From the NCBI RefSeq assembly GCF_001577365.1, contig NZ_CP014513.1, positions 1 to 64,000 on the forward strand: DNA of 64,000 nucleotides. Reading direction: 5' to 3'. The notes beneath the pieces were generated by a model. The model made no database searches, was not told where the DNA came from, and saw nothing but the letters and a program-made list of their open reading frames with translations. The stretch is from Frondihabitans sp. PAMC 28766. Lineage in GTDB: Bacteria > Actinomycetota > Actinomycetes > Actinomycetales > Microbacteriaceae. Positions 45,382 through 57,445 of this stretch are shown here, in pieces (position 1 is the first letter of the stretch; each line of letters begins with the position of its first letter). The translations under genes and the position numbers were made by a program.

Positions 45382-47715
45382 CTACTTGGTGCTCGGGCCG
45401 CCGACCTTGCCGCCGCCGCTCGTTCCGCCGTTCGAGGTGCCGCCGGTTCCGCCGGTCGTCGTGCCGCCGTTGGTGGCGGGCTTGCCGGTCGAGGTGCCCG
45501 ACTTGTCACTCTTCGAGTTGGTGCCGGTCGACGGCTTGGCGACGAAGCCGATCATGGACTGCGGAGGCAACGGGAAGGCCTGGGCACCCGGGTACGCGAC
45601 GTTGAGGTCGTGGATGATCTGCTGGTCCATGCCGAACTTGAGGTTGTAGCCCTCCTGCACGCCGTGCGCCGGGGTGTTGATGAAGGTGCTGTAGAAACCG
45701 GCCTGACCGGCGATGTTGCCCACCCACGTCGCCTGAGCGATCTTCGTGGTGGACGTGACCAGCCAGTTCTGCACGGCGGAGTCGGTGGTGCCCGTCTTCG
45801 CCAGGATCGGCACGCCGTCGTTGGGGTTCGCGGTGGCGCCCGTCCCGCCCGGCTTCAGCACCGGCTGGAGTGCATAGGCCAGCGCGTGCGCGACGTCGGC
45901 CGACATGCCCTGCGTGCACTTGGACGGGCTCGTCGGCACCGTGGCCCCGTGCTGGTCGACGACCTTGTCGATCGCGACCGGCGTGCAGACGACGCCGTTG
46001 TTGGCGATACCGGCGTAAGCGGTCGCCATGGTCAGAGGCGCGATGTAGTTCGTGCCCAGGATCATCGAGGGCGGTTCGACGAACGGGTTGCCGCCGTCGA
46101 CGTAGGACGCCGGGTTGGCGGCGTGGATGTCCATCCCGAGGGCCGCCTTGCCGATGTTGCACAGGTCGAGCTGCTTGCCCATGTCGGCGAAAGCCGTGTT
46201 GACCGACTGCGCCGTGGCCGCCATCACGGTCATCGAGGCCGGAGCCGGGTCGGCGTTGGCGACGTTCCAGGTGCCGGGCCCGAGGCCATAGCAGGAGTTC
46301 GTGAACTCCGAGAACGGCAACGCGTGCTGCGTGGTCGTCACCGTCTGGTTGAGGGTGTGACCGGCCTCGAGCCAGGCGGCCAGGGTGAACGCCTTGAACG
46401 ACGAACCGGTCTGGAAGCCCTGCGAGCCGCCGTTCGCGTGGTCGGTGTTGTAGTTGACCGCTGTCGACCCGGTGGTCGCCGTCGACGTCTCGTCGAAGTT
46501 CGTGTTCTGCACCATGTCGATGATGCGCCCGGTGCCGGGCTCGACTGCGACGTTCGCGGCGCCGAGGTAGTACCCCGGCACGGTGGTCGGCATGTACTGG
46601 CTGACCGCCGACTGCGCCTGACCCTGCAGGTCGAGATTGAGCGTCGTGTAGATCGACAGGCCGCCCTCGGTCAGCTTCTCGTTGCGGATCGGCTGGGTCG
46701 CGCCGAAGGCCGGGTCGGCTTTGATCGATGACTCGACGTAGTTGCAGAAATAGCCGGCGTCGTACTTGGCCGCTGTCGTGCAGCCGTTCGACTGGGGCGT
46801 GATCTTGGGGGCGATGGGAGTCTTCTCGGCGGCGTCGCGCTCGGCCGCGGTGATGTCCTTGGCGACGTACATGCGCTGCAGCACGTAGTTGCGTCGCGCG
46901 AGAGTCGGCGCGTAGTGGTTGGCCGCACCGTTCAGCTTGTTGCCCGGCTGGTCGATCCGGAGGTTCTGCGGGTTGTTGAGGATGGCGGTGAGGGTCGCGG
47001 CCTGCGGCAGCGACAGCGCGCTCGCCGACACCCCGAAGTAGTACTCGGATGCGGCCTGGACGCCGTAGACGGTGCCGCCGAAGCCGACCAGGTTGAGGTA
47101 GCTCTGCAGGATGTCGGACTTCGAGTACTTCTTCTCGACGCCGATGGCGTACCGCATCTCGCGAAGCTTGCGAGCCGGCGTCGTCGCCGTCACCTGGTCG
47201 TAGCATGCGTTGGCCGACGCCTGACCGGCCTTCGACGTCTGGTCGTACTGCTGGGCGCACCGCTGCACGAGGACGTTCTTGACGTACTGCTGGGTGATCG
47301 ACGAACCACCCTGCACGTCGTGGCCGAGGGTCGTCGCCAGGATTCCGCGGACGGTGCCCTGCACGTCGATCGCGCCCTCTTTGTAGAAACGCGGGTCTTC
47401 AGTGTCGATCGTCGACTGCTGCACCAGCTTCGACATCGCGGTCAGCTCGACGTCGGTGCGGTTCTGCACGTAGAACGACGCGATCTTGACCTCCTGGCCG
47501 CCCTTCTTGGCGTAGATCGACGACGCTTGCGCCGGCTGGGTGATCTGGAGGTAGCTCGGCAGCGAGTTGAACGTCTTCACCCCGGTCACGACACCCTCAC
47601 CGGCGACGGCGACGGAGGGCACGAAGAGGATGGCGACCAGCACGCCGGCCACGACGGAGAGACCGGCGAAGCCGATCAGGGAACCGATGATTCGGGGGGC
47701 ACGGGTACGAGGCAC
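45382..47715 (-). CDS. Class A penicillin-binding protein (transglycosylase/transpeptidase)
   Basis: A 777-residue bifunctional peptidoglycan synthase. It has an N-terminal membrane anchor (residues 8-35). The GT51 glycosyltransferase domain shows STIDTEDPRFYKEGAIDVQG, GGSSITQQYVKN and ARKLREMRYAIGVEKKYSK. The transpeptidase domain has SxxK as TGSSFKAFT (Ser about 439), SxN as SVNTAF and KTG as LAKTGTTDS (about 638). A Gly/Thr/Ser-rich tail of about 50 residues ends the protein. GTG 47715 starts a short basic segment before the anchor. It is cotranscribed with the acyltransferase downstream. Confidence 0.9.
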   Translation of the reverse strand: MPRTRAPRIIGSLIGFAGLSVVAGVLVAILFVPSVAVAGEGVVTGVKTFNSLPSYLQITQPAQASSIYAKKGGQEVKIASFYVQNRTDVELTAMSKLVQQSTIDTEDPRFYKEGAIDVQGTVRGILATTLGHDVQGGSSITQQYVKNVLVQRCAQQYDQTSKAGQASANACYDQVTATTPARKLREMRYAIGVEKKYSKSDILQSYLNLVGFGGTVYGVQAASEYYFGVSASALSLPQAATLTAILNNPQNLRIDQPGNKLNGAANHYAPTLARRNYVLQRMYVAKDITAAERDAAEKTPIAPKITPQSNGCTTAAKYDAGYFCNYVESSIKADPAFGATQPIRNEKLTEGGLSIYTTLNLDLQGQAQSAVSQYMPTTVPGYYLGAANVAVEPGTGRIIDMVQNTNFDETSTATTGSTAVNYNTDHANGGSQGFQTGSSFKAFTLAAWLEAGHTLNQTVTTTQHALPFSEFTNSCYGLGPGTWNVANADPAPASMTVMAATAQSVNTAFADMGKQLDLCNIGKAALGMDIHAANPASYVDGGNPFVEPPSMILGTNYIAPLTMATAYAGIANNGVVCTPVAIDKVVDQHGATVPTSPSKCTQGMSADVAHALAYALQPVLKPGGTGATANPNDGVPILAKTGTTDSAVQNWLVTSTTKIAQATWVGNIAGQAGFYSTFINTPAHGVQEGYNLKFGMDQQIIHDLNVAYPGAQAFPLPPQSMIGFVAKPSTGTNSKSDKSGTSTGKPATNGGTTTGGTGGTSNGGTSGGGKVGGPSTK

Positions 47716-47832
47716 CCCATCACGGTAAGCGAGAGCCGCGAGATAACGAAATGTCCGGCATGGGTTTCGAGAGAATTGGTCCTTGCGGAGGACCCTTCTG
47801 TCCGCCGCACGGCCCGCCGTCGCCGCTCTCGA

Positions 47833-48492
47833 TCAGCTCGGAAGGCCGCCGATCGCCCGAACCTGTCGCGTGAACAGTGCCGCGCCGCCCTGCGCAGGGT
47901 GGCGCACGGTCTCCGCCTCGACACCGTTCGCGGCGAGCGCTCCCTGCGCCTTTCGGCCGACGGCGACGATCCGATCGACGCCGAAGGCGTGGGCGAGCTC
48001 GAGCGCGACCGGCGCCCCGTCCCGTACTTCGGACGGCCGGGGTGTGCGATTCGTGAGCGACTGCCCGGCCACGAAGGGGTGGTGAGGGAAGATCGGCCAA
48101 GCGAGCGGCAGGGGGCCCGGCCAGCCGGCGAGAGCCGCCCAGACCGCTCTCGACGAGGCCTCCCAGGGGGCCGTGGCCGCGGAAGGGGTCTCGAATCCGT
48201 CGCCCGTCGGATCCTGCGTCATGAGGCCGGGCCTCGCCGTGAGCTCGCGGAGGCTCATGAACGAGACGCCGGTGTTGGTCGCACCGCGCCAGCCCGGCGC
48301 CTCGCCGACGAGGAGCAACGGGCGGCGCTCGGTGCTCTGCGCTGCGATCAGATCGAAGTAGTGCCGGAGGTTGCGGCGACGCAGGTCGCCCCCGGGCCGG
48401 GCCTGCGAGTACAGAGTCTCGGCGTCGTCGGCGCACGGCACCGCGTCGAGCAGCTCGAAGAAGTGCCGGAGGTCGGGTGGTGCCCCGATCAC
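47833..48492 (-). CDS. Uracil-DNA glycosylase-like protein
   Basis: A 219-residue protein with the UDG superfamily motif 1 as LLLVGEAPGWRGATNTGVSF (about residue 60) and a motif near the end, VRHPAQGGAALFTRQV (about residue 199), in the position of the HPSP/HPS loop. DRIVAVGRKAQGAL resembles the strand before it. GTG 48492 was chosen because it overlaps the aldehyde dehydrogenase stop as GTGA. The open frame continues upstream only as a shadow. It may remove uracil from DNA, but the family includes members of unknown activity. Confidence 0.72.
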   Translation of the reverse strand: MIGAPPDLRHFFELLDAVPCADDAETLYSQARPGGDLRRRNLRHYFDLIAAQSTERRPLLLVGEAPGWRGATNTGVSFMSLRELTARPGLMTQDPTGDGFETPSAATAPWEASSRAVWAALAGWPGPLPLAWPIFPHHPFVAGQSLTNRTPRPSEVRDGAPVALELAHAFGVDRIVAVGRKAQGALAANGVEAETVRHPAQGGAALFTRQVRAIGGLPS

Positions 48493-49958
48493 AGCTGCGG
48501 GCCGCGCCCGATGTACGACATCACGTGCTTGACGCGCGTGTAGTCCTCGAAGCCATACGACGAGAGGTCTTTGCCGTAGCCCGAGTGCTTGAACCCGCCG
48601 TGCGGCATCTCGGCGACGATCGGGATATGCGTGTTGATCCACACGCAGCCGAAGTCGAGCCGCTTGGCGAAGCGCATGGCGCGGCCGTGGTCGGTCGTCC
48701 AGACACTGGAGGCGAGGCCGTATTGCACGCCGTTCGCCCACTCGAGGGCCTCGCGCTCGTCGCTGAACCGCTGCACCGTGATCACCGGGCCGAAGATCTC
48801 GTTCTGCACCGCGTCGTCGTCCTGCGACAGACCCGACACGATGGTCGCCTCGTGGAAGTAGCCCGTGGTGCCCTGGCGGTGCCCGCCGAGCTCGATCGTG
48901 GCCCGGTCGGGCAGCCGGTCGATGAAACCCTCGACCTGCGCGAGCTGGTTCGCGTTGTTGACGGGGCCGAAGAGGGCGTCAGGATCTGACGGGGCACCGG
49001 TTCGGGCAGCCCCCCGTGCGTGCTCGGCGAGCGCCTGCACGAACTCGTCGTGGATTCCGCTCTGCACGAGCAGCCTCGTCGCCGCCGTGCAGTCCTGCCC
49101 GGCGTTGAAGAAGCCGGCCGCCACGATGCCCTCGACGGCGCTCGGGATGTCGGCGTCGTCGAACACGATGACGGGGGCCTTGCCGCCGAGCTCGAGGTGC
49201 ACCCGCTTGAGGTCGTCGGCGGCGGCCTTGGCGACCGCCATGCCGGCGCGGACGGAGCCGGTGATGGAGACCATCTGCGGAATCCTGTGCTCGATCATGG
49301 CGGCGCCCGTCGTGCGGTCGCCCGTGATGACGTTGAGAACGCCCTTCGGGAGGAACTCGGAGGCGACCTCAGCCAAGAGGAGAGTCGAGAGCGGCGTGGT
49401 GTCGCTCGGCTTCAGCACCGTCGTGTTGCCGGCGGCGAGCGCCGGGGCGAACTTCCACACCGCCATGTTGAGCGGGTAGTTCCACGGCGTGACCTGGCCG
49501 ACGACGCCGATGGGCTCGCGGCGGATGAAGCTCGTGTGGTCGGGCATGTACTCGCCCGCGCTCATGCCCTGCAGGTGCCGGGCCTCGCCGGCGAAGAAGC
49601 GGATCTGGTCGACGCTCAGCAGGATCTCGTCGGCGACGAGCGACACGCGCGGCTTGCCGGTGTCCTGCGACTCGAGGTCGGCGAACTCCTCGGCCCGGGC
49701 CTCCATCGCGTCGGCGATGCGGAAGAGCGCGAGCTGGCGCTCGGCCGGAGTCGTCTCGCCCCACGTCTGGAAGGCCTTCTCGGCGGCGCGGAAGGCGCGG
49801 TCGACGGTGGCGCGGTCGGAGACGGGCGACGAGCCGTAGACCTGCTCGGTGGCCGGGTCGATCAGGTCGAAGGGGTCGGCCCCGTCGGCGGTGGCTTCGA
49901 CGTACTCGCCGTCGATGAAGTTCTGGAGAGGGGTGCTCGCGGTCGTCGTGGTCGCCAT
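48489..49958 (-). CDS. Gamma-aminobutyraldehyde dehydrogenase-like NAD(P)+ aldehyde dehydrogenase
   Basis: A 489-residue ALDH. It shows TPWNYPLNMAVWKFAPALAA, ITGSVRAG (NAD-binding GxxxxG), the catalytic Glu in HLELGGKAP (about 256) and the catalytic Cys in NAGQDCTAATRLL (about 287). FKHSGYGKDLSSYGFEDYTR at the C-terminus is characteristic of the PatD/aminobutyraldehyde group that oxidises 4-aminobutanal to GABA in putrescine breakdown. A putrescine-type aminotransferase gene lies about 5 kb away, with lacZ between. The UDG-like gene overlaps its stop by 4 bp. Confidence 0.85.
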   Translation of the reverse strand: MATTTTASTPLQNFIDGEYVEATADGADPFDLIDPATEQVYGSSPVSDRATVDRAFRAAEKAFQTWGETTPAERQLALFRIADAMEARAEEFADLESQDTGKPRVSLVADEILLSVDQIRFFAGEARHLQGMSAGEYMPDHTSFIRREPIGVVGQVTPWNYPLNMAVWKFAPALAAGNTTVLKPSDTTPLSTLLLAEVASEFLPKGVLNVITGDRTTGAAMIEHRIPQMVSITGSVRAGMAVAKAAADDLKRVHLELGGKAPVIVFDDADIPSAVEGIVAAGFFNAGQDCTAATRLLVQSGIHDEFVQALAEHARGAARTGAPSDPDALFGPVNNANQLAQVEGFIDRLPDRATIELGGHRQGTTGYFHEATIVSGLSQDDDAVQNEIFGPVITVQRFSDEREALEWANGVQYGLASSVWTTDHGRAMRFAKRLDFGCVWINTHIPIVAEMPHGGFKHSGYGKDLSSYGFEDYTRVKHVMSYIGRGPQL

Positions 49959-49991
49959 GCGCCGACACTAGCGGGCCCCCGCTGTGCTCGA

Positions 49992-50052
49992 CCCTTGCCT
50001 TTTCGGCACGATCTGCCCGTCTCGGAGGTCAGATCGTGCCGAAAAGGTAAGG
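49992..50052. repeat. Intergenic inverted repeat
   Basis: A stem of about 22 bp with one mismatch: CCTTGCCTTTTCGGCACGAT (from 49993) followed by CT pairs with AGATCGTGCCGAAAAGGTAA (from 50031) followed by GG. The loop is 16 bases. CCTTTTCGGCACGATC is identical to a stretch at 20673-20688. It lies between the TetR and ALDH genes, both on the minus strand. Confidence 0.7.
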
Positions 50053-50102
50053 CTGGGAGGGGAGAGCCGGGCTGGCCGGTTTGGCGAGGCCGGCCCTGCG
50101 GG

Positions 50103-50711
50103 CTAGAAGGTGAGCTCGGGCAGGCCGAGCGAGACCTCGAGGCTGCGCGTGACGAGCAGCGAGCGGGCGTCGGAGTCGAGGTAGCCGACGAGCGCGTAGG
50201 CCGTGGTCGAGTCGATGAGGGCGAAGAACTGCTGGGCGGCGAGGTCGGCGCGGCGCACCGAGAACTGGCCCGCCTCGGACCCGGCGAGCAGGACACCGAC
50301 GAGCAGCTCTTGCCAGGCCTGCATGCTCTCGCGGGCGGCTACGGCGATGAAGTCGTTGTGGCGACTGACGCTCCAGGCGTCCGCCCAGATCGTTTTGGAG
50401 AGGTCGTGGGCCGGCCCGAGCAGCGAGTCGACGATCGTCTTCAGGGCGTCGAGCGGAGTCGCGGCACCCTCGATCGAGTCGGCGATGCGCTCGATCTCAG
50501 CGCGGGCCAGGTCGGAGAAGGTACGGGCGGCGAGGGCGTTCATCGACGGCTCGTGCGATGCGACGGTGGCCGGCGGGAGGCCGGAGACCGAGGTGACGCG
50601 CCGCAGCGTGATGGCGGTGAGCCCGGAGGTGGTCGCGATGGTGCGGGCCGCTTCGTCGATCGCCTCGGCCGGGTCGGTGAGAACTGCTCCGAGGGGCACG
50701 TCGATGGTCAT
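50103..50711 (-). CDS. TetR-like transcriptional regulator
   Basis: A 202-residue helical protein. The N-terminal HTH is atypical but recognisable: LTAITLRRVTSVSGLPPATV, followed by MNALAARTFSDL in place of the usual Tyr/Phe stretch. The C-terminal ligand domain has the usual long helices (TIWADAWSVSRHNDFIAVAA). It lies upstream of the aminobutyraldehyde dehydrogenase gene on the same strand, with an inverted repeat between. Control of that gene is plausible but unproven. Confidence 0.7.
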   Translation of the reverse strand: MTIDVPLGAVLTDPAEAIDEAARTIATTSGLTAITLRRVTSVSGLPPATVASHEPSMNALAARTFSDLARAEIERIADSIEGAATPLDALKTIVDSLLGPAHDLSKTIWADAWSVSRHNDFIAVAARESMQAWQELLVGVLLAGSEAGQFSVRRADLAAQQFFALIDSTTAYALVGYLDSDARSLLVTRSLEVSLGLPELTF

Positions 50712-50802
50712 CCTCCGAGGGTAGACGGAGCGTGCCGCCCGGCGGAATCCCCATCCGCGTCACGCCACCCGGTCTTCTCGCGCCTCGACCGGGCCTTGCG
50801 CG

Positions 50803-50884
50803 CGAAATCGCGACCGATTCGCGCGTCGCCCACCTTTTCGGCAGTAACGGGTGTGACTCGGGGGCCGAATCGGTCGCTATTTCG
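50803..50884. repeat. Intergenic inverted repeat
   Basis: CGAAATCGCGACCGATTCG (50803-50821) pairs with CGAATCGGTCGCTATTTCG (50866-50884), a 19-bp stem with one mismatch and a 44-base loop. The loop contains CACCTTTTCGGCAG, the same element as in the other repeats. It follows the lacZ 3' end. Confidence 0.7.
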
Positions 50885-50896
50885 GCAGGGGCGTGA

Positions 50897-54073
<3,177 letters not shown>

Positions 54074-54088
54074 CTAACACGAATACCG

Positions 54089-54100
54089 AGTGAGTACACT
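54089..54100. promoter_or_regulatory. Candidate TetR operator in the lacZ/tetR divergent promoter
   Basis: AGTGAGTACACT is a 4+4 bp inverted repeat centred in the 42-base gap between the divergent lacZ and TetR starts. In so short a gap a bound regulator would block both promoters. Confidence 0.45.
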
Positions 54101-54106
54101 GTTTTC

Positions 54107-54706
54107 ATGCCCGACGCCAGCGTCGCCCCCGGCCCCGCAGCCCGCGGCCCCTACGCCAAGACCGCCGCGCGCCGCGCCGCGATCATCGCCGCAGCGCGCG
54201 ACGTGTTCGCCGCGCACGGCTACCGCTCGGGCAGCATCCAGGAGGTCGCGACGGCGTGCGGCGTCAGCCAGTCGGCGGTGCTGCATCACTTCCCGGCCAA
54301 AGAAGACCTGCTACTGGCCGTGCTCGCCGACCGGGACGAGCGCGGAGACGACGTGTCCGCGGGCCGCGGCCTCGTCGACGGCGCCATCGCCCAGGCGGAG
54401 CACAACGAGAAGGTGCCCGGCATCATCGAGCTCTACACGACCCTCTGTGCGGAGTCGGTCTCGCCGTCGCATCCTGCGCATTCATACTTCGAGAGTCGAT
54501 TCGCACGGTTGCGCTCCGACTTCGGTGCGCAGTTCCGGGCCCTGGCCGACGAGGGTCGCCTGCGGCCCGACGTCGACCCCGAGCTGGCCGCTAGCGGATT
54601 CGTCGCCCTCTGGGACGGCATCCAGCTGCAGTGGCTGCACGCCCCCGACACCGTCGACGTGTCGCTGTCCCTCCGCCACTACCTGTCGCTCGTCCTCCGG
54701 CCCTGA
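54107..54706 (+). CDS. TetR-family transcriptional regulator divergent from lacZ
   Basis: A 199-residue regulator. The HTH region reads RAAIIAAARDVFAAHGYRSG, then SIQEVATACGVSQSAVLHHF and PAKEDLLLAVL, a strong TetR match. The C-terminal domain includes LYTTLCAESVSPSHPAHSYF and a final Trp-rich helix, ALWDGIQLQWLHAPD, of the type common in actinobacterial sugar-linked TetR proteins. It shares a 42-base divergent promoter with lacZ and probably represses it. Confidence 0.88.
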   Translation: MPDASVAPGPAARGPYAKTAARRAAIIAAARDVFAAHGYRSGSIQEVATACGVSQSAVLHHFPAKEDLLLAVLADRDERGDDVSAGRGLVDGAIAQAEHNEKVPGIIELYTTLCAESVSPSHPAHSYFESRFARLRSDFGAQFRALADEGRLRPDVDPELAASGFVALWDGIQLQWLHAPDTVDVSLSLRHYLSLVLRP

Positions 54707-54727
54707 GAAGAAGCGGGGCGGGCGGCG

Positions 54728-56142
54728 CTAGACGAGCGACCAGGCGTCCTGCAGGGTGCCGCGCAGGATCTGCTCCATCTCGTCGAACTCGGCCTGGCCG
54801 GAGATCAGCGGCGGGGCCACCTGGATCACGGGGTTCACGCGGTCGTCGGGGCGGCAGTAGAGGCCGTTGTCGAGCAGGGCGTTCGGCAGGAACTGCTTGA
54901 TCAGCAGCTCGCGCTCGGCGGCATCGAACGTCTCTTTCGAACCCTTGTCGCGCACCAGCTCGATGCCCCAGAAGTAGCCGTCGCCGCGCACGTCGCCGAC
55001 GATCGGGAGGTCGAGGAGCTTGCGGAGGGTGTCGCCGAAGGCCTGCTCGTTGTCGAGCACGCGCTGATTGAGGCCCTCGCGCTCGAAGATGTCGAGGTTC
55101 GTGAGCGAGACCGCCGCCGAGACGGGGTGCCCGCCGAAGGTGTAACCGTGCGGGAAGAAGTTGGTGCCCTGCAAGAACGGCTCCATGACCCGCTCGTTCG
55201 CGATCATCGCACCGATCGGGCCGTAGCCGCTCGACATGCCCTTCGCGCAGGTGATGATGTCGGGCTCATAGCCGAACTTCTCGCAGGCGAACATCGTGCC
55301 GTGGCGGCCGAACGCGCAGATGACCTCGTCGCTCACCAGCAGCACGTCGTACCTGTCGCAGATCTCGCGCACGCGCTGGAAGTAGCCGGGCGGCGGGGTG
55401 AAGCAGCCGCCCGAGTTCTGCACCGGCTCGAGCACGACCGCGGCGACCGTGTCAGGGCCCTCCTGCAGGATGGCCTCCTCGATGCGGTTCGCGGCCCACA
55501 GCCCGAACGCGACCTCGTCGTCACCGTGCTCGGGGCGCGATAGAAGTCGGTGTTGGCGGCACGGAACCCGCCGGGCGTCAGCGGCTCGAAGGCCTGCTTC
55601 ATCGCCGGGAGGCCCGTGATCGCGAGCGCGCCCTGCGTGGTGCCGTGGTACGCCGACATGCGACTGATGACCTTGTGCTTCATCGGCTTGCCGGTCAGCT
55701 TGAAGTACTGCTTGGCGACCTTCCACGCGCTCTCGACCGCCTCGCCGCCGCCACTGGTGAAGAACACGCGGTTCAAGGATCCGGGGGCGTAGTTCGCGAG
55801 GCGCTCCGACAGCTCGATCACCGGCTGGTTGGCGATGCCCCAGGCCGGGAAGTAGGCGAGCTTCTTCGCCTGCGCCGCCGCCGCGTCGGCCAGCTCGTCG
55901 CGCCCGTGGCCGGCCTGCACCACGAAGAGGCCGCTGAGCCCGTCGAGGATCTTCTGGCCCTTGTCGTCGTAGAGGTAGACGCCTTCGGCGTGGTCGATGA
56001 CGCGCATCGGCTTCTCTTGAAACGGAGCCATGCGCGAGAAGTGCATCCACAGGTGGTCGCGGCCGGCGGCCTGAAGGGCCGTCCACTCTTGCGCGGAGGC
56101 GTCTTCGGTGGGCTCGGTCTGCACGTTCGCGGTCGTGGTCAT
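54728..56142 (-). pseudogene. Class III (putrescine/aspartate-type) aminotransferase, one frameshift
   Basis: Joined across one indel, this is a roughly 470-residue PLP aminotransferase. The N-terminal part reads DHLWMHFSRMAPFQEKPMRV, FFTSGGGEAVESAWKVAKQY and SAYHGTTQGALAITG. The C-terminal part reads VLEPVQNSGGCFTPPPGYFQ, LLVSDEVICAFGRHG and ITCAKGMSSGYGPIGA, with the PLP Lys in CAKG. In the given bases the frame breaks near 55543, where coding-strand GCCCCGAG should read GCCCCCGAG. The family uses putrescine or similar omega-amino donors, linking it to the aminobutyraldehyde dehydrogenase at 48489. ATG 56142 has GGAG just upstream. Confidence 0.82.
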
Positions 56143-56293
56143 GCGCTCCATGGTGCCGCGCTCCGCTCGTGAGCGAAAGGCCGATCCGTCACTCGGGCGT
56201 GCTGATCCTGCCAGTCCGGCAGCCGCCTCTGACTTAGGCAGAGGTCGAATTCAATGCGTGGCCATGAATGCGTGCTACACATATGGTACGGTC

Positions 56294-56419
56294 ATGGCAC
56301 CACGGTGGCTCGACTCGGCTGGCAAACACGGCATCCCTCACCAGGATCAGGTCCATGCGATGCTGCACGCGCGATGGAACTGGGCCCGAAACATCGCCGG
56401 TATCGAGAGGAGAACCTAC
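56294..56419 (+). pseudogene. Truncated toxin gene of a type II toxin-antitoxin pair
   Basis: From ATG 56294 the frame reads MAPRWLDSAGKHGIPHQDQV and then HAMLHARWN. This matches the first third of the small BrnT-like/DUF4258-like toxins found before RHH antitoxins in actinobacteria (WxxSAxKHGIxxxDxxHA). The remaining two thirds, with the core strands, are missing. The frame instead runs through ARNIAGIERRTY straight into the antitoxin ATG without a stop. The toxin is therefore probably inactive. Confidence 0.55.
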
Positions 56420-56773
56420 ATGAATAACGACGACGTCACGCCTGAGGAGTTCGCCGAGGGGCTGCTCGACCCGAACCGCCCGCTTCCCGAAGGCGCCAAG
56501 GTTTTTGCGGGTGCCGCGGCGGCCGCGCAGGGCCGCGCCATGCTGCTCCGAGAGGACGGCAGCGAAGAGGCTCTGCAGGCCGCACTGGGCCGACCCGGCC
56601 GCGTGCCGGTCGGCGGCACCGCCCACGGTGCGTCACCCACTGTTCGCGGCCGCGTGCCCGAGGTCGAGTTCGCCGCGTTCACCCGCCTGGCCACGAGCAC
56701 GGGGCGCAGCCAGAGCGAACTCGTGCGCGAGGCGATCCATAAGCTGCTGGTCGAGTACAAGCTCGTCAGCTAG
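56420..56773 (+). CDS. Ribbon-helix-helix antitoxin
   Basis: A 117-residue protein with its own AGGAGA site upstream. The N-terminal part, DDVTPEEFAEGLLDPNRPLP with GAAAAAQGRAMLLREDG, matches the toxin-binding region of these antitoxins. The linker is Gly/Pro-rich. The C-terminal RHH DNA-binding domain is clear: RGRVPEVEFAAFTRLATSTG followed by RSQSELVREAIHKLLVEY. It is intact although its toxin partner is truncated. Its stop codon lies within the first unit of an 18-bp tandem repeat. Confidence 0.75.
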   Translation: MNNDDVTPEEFAEGLLDPNRPLPEGAKVFAGAAAAAQGRAMLLREDGSEEALQAALGRPGRVPVGGTAHGASPTVRGRVPEVEFAAFTRLATSTGRSQSELVREAIHKLLVEYKLVS

Positions 56774-56876
56774 TCGGTGAGACCGAGCTAGTCGGTGAGA
56801 CCCACCTAGTCGGTGAGACCCACCTAGTCGGTGAGACCGACCTAATCGGTGAGACCGACCTAATCGGTCAGAATGG
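56769..56876. repeat. 18-bp tandem repeat, five full copies plus a partial one
   Basis: Units of the form (G/C)CTAGTCGGTGAGACC(G/C)A run from 56769 to 56858, followed by a diverged sixth unit that holds the MarR stop codon. Read on the minus strand, each unit repeats the end of the MarR gene, Thr-Asp-stop. The array also contains the antitoxin stop codon at its other edge. Confidence 0.88.
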
Positions 56877-57363
56877 CGTCGCCGAGACGGCGCAGCAGCT
56901 CGATGAGCTGGTTGCGCTCTTCGCGCTCGAGGGCGCCGAGCTGCGTCTCTTCGGAGGCGACGAGGGCGATCATGGCCCGGTCGACGAGCTCGCGCCCCTC
57001 GTCGGTCATGTGCACCAGCACGCCGCGGCCGTCTTCGGGGTTGCGGCGGCGCTCGACGAAACCGCGCTCTTCGAGGAGGTCCAGGCGGTTGCTCAGGGTG
57101 CCGCTGGTGACCATGGTCACGCGCACCAGCTGCGCCGGGCTGAGCTGAAAGGGCTCGCCCGCGCGGCGGAGGGCCGCGAGCACATCGAACTCCCAGATGG
57201 CGAGGCCGGCGCTACGGAAGGCCGTGGCACGGATCGAGTTCAGCCGCAGGGAGATGCGCCGCAGGCGCGACATCACGTCGAGCGGTGAGAAGTCGATCTC
57301 GGGCAGCTGCCCGGCCCAGGCATCGATCAGGAGATCGACCTCGTCGTTACGCCGGACCACCAT
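56860..57363 (-). CDS. MarR-family transcriptional regulator
   Basis: A 167-residue winged-helix regulator. The DNA-binding core is LAIWEFDVLAALRRAGEPFQ, LSPAQLVRVTMVTSGTLSNR and LDLLEERGFVERRRNPEDGR, followed by LVHMTDEGRELVDRA (the beta wing). N- and C-terminal helices form the dimer arm. It is divergent from the monooxygenase-like gene across 118 bases. The 3' end is repeated in a tandem array that follows it. Confidence 0.88.
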   Translation of the reverse strand: MVVRRNDEVDLLIDAWAGQLPEIDFSPLDVMSRLRRISLRLNSIRATAFRSAGLAIWEFDVLAALRRAGEPFQLSPAQLVRVTMVTSGTLSNRLDLLEERGFVERRRNPEDGRGVLVHMTDEGRELVDRAMIALVASEETQLGALEREERNQLIELLRRLGDAILTD

Positions 57364-57445
57364 GATTGCGAGAGTAGTCCACCGTGATAGCGGCTCCCTC
57401 CCAGCAAGCGGCTTCCACAGGGCTTCCCAGCAATGCCGGATGTAA

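Noticed and set aside
45382..47715. Unusual GT51 motif (EDPRFYKEGAID without the common His) as a sign of inactivity.
   Set aside because: Actinobacterial class A PBPs often vary there. The catalytic Glu and all transpeptidase motifs are present.
48493..48741. Extra N-terminal 83 codons on the UDG-like protein.
   Set aside because: They are a shadow of the aldehyde dehydrogenase 3' end. The GTG overlapping that gene's stop is a better start.
56769..56876. Possible CRISPR array because of regular repeats.
   Set aside because: The 18-bp units are directly adjacent with no spacers, and no cas genes are nearby.
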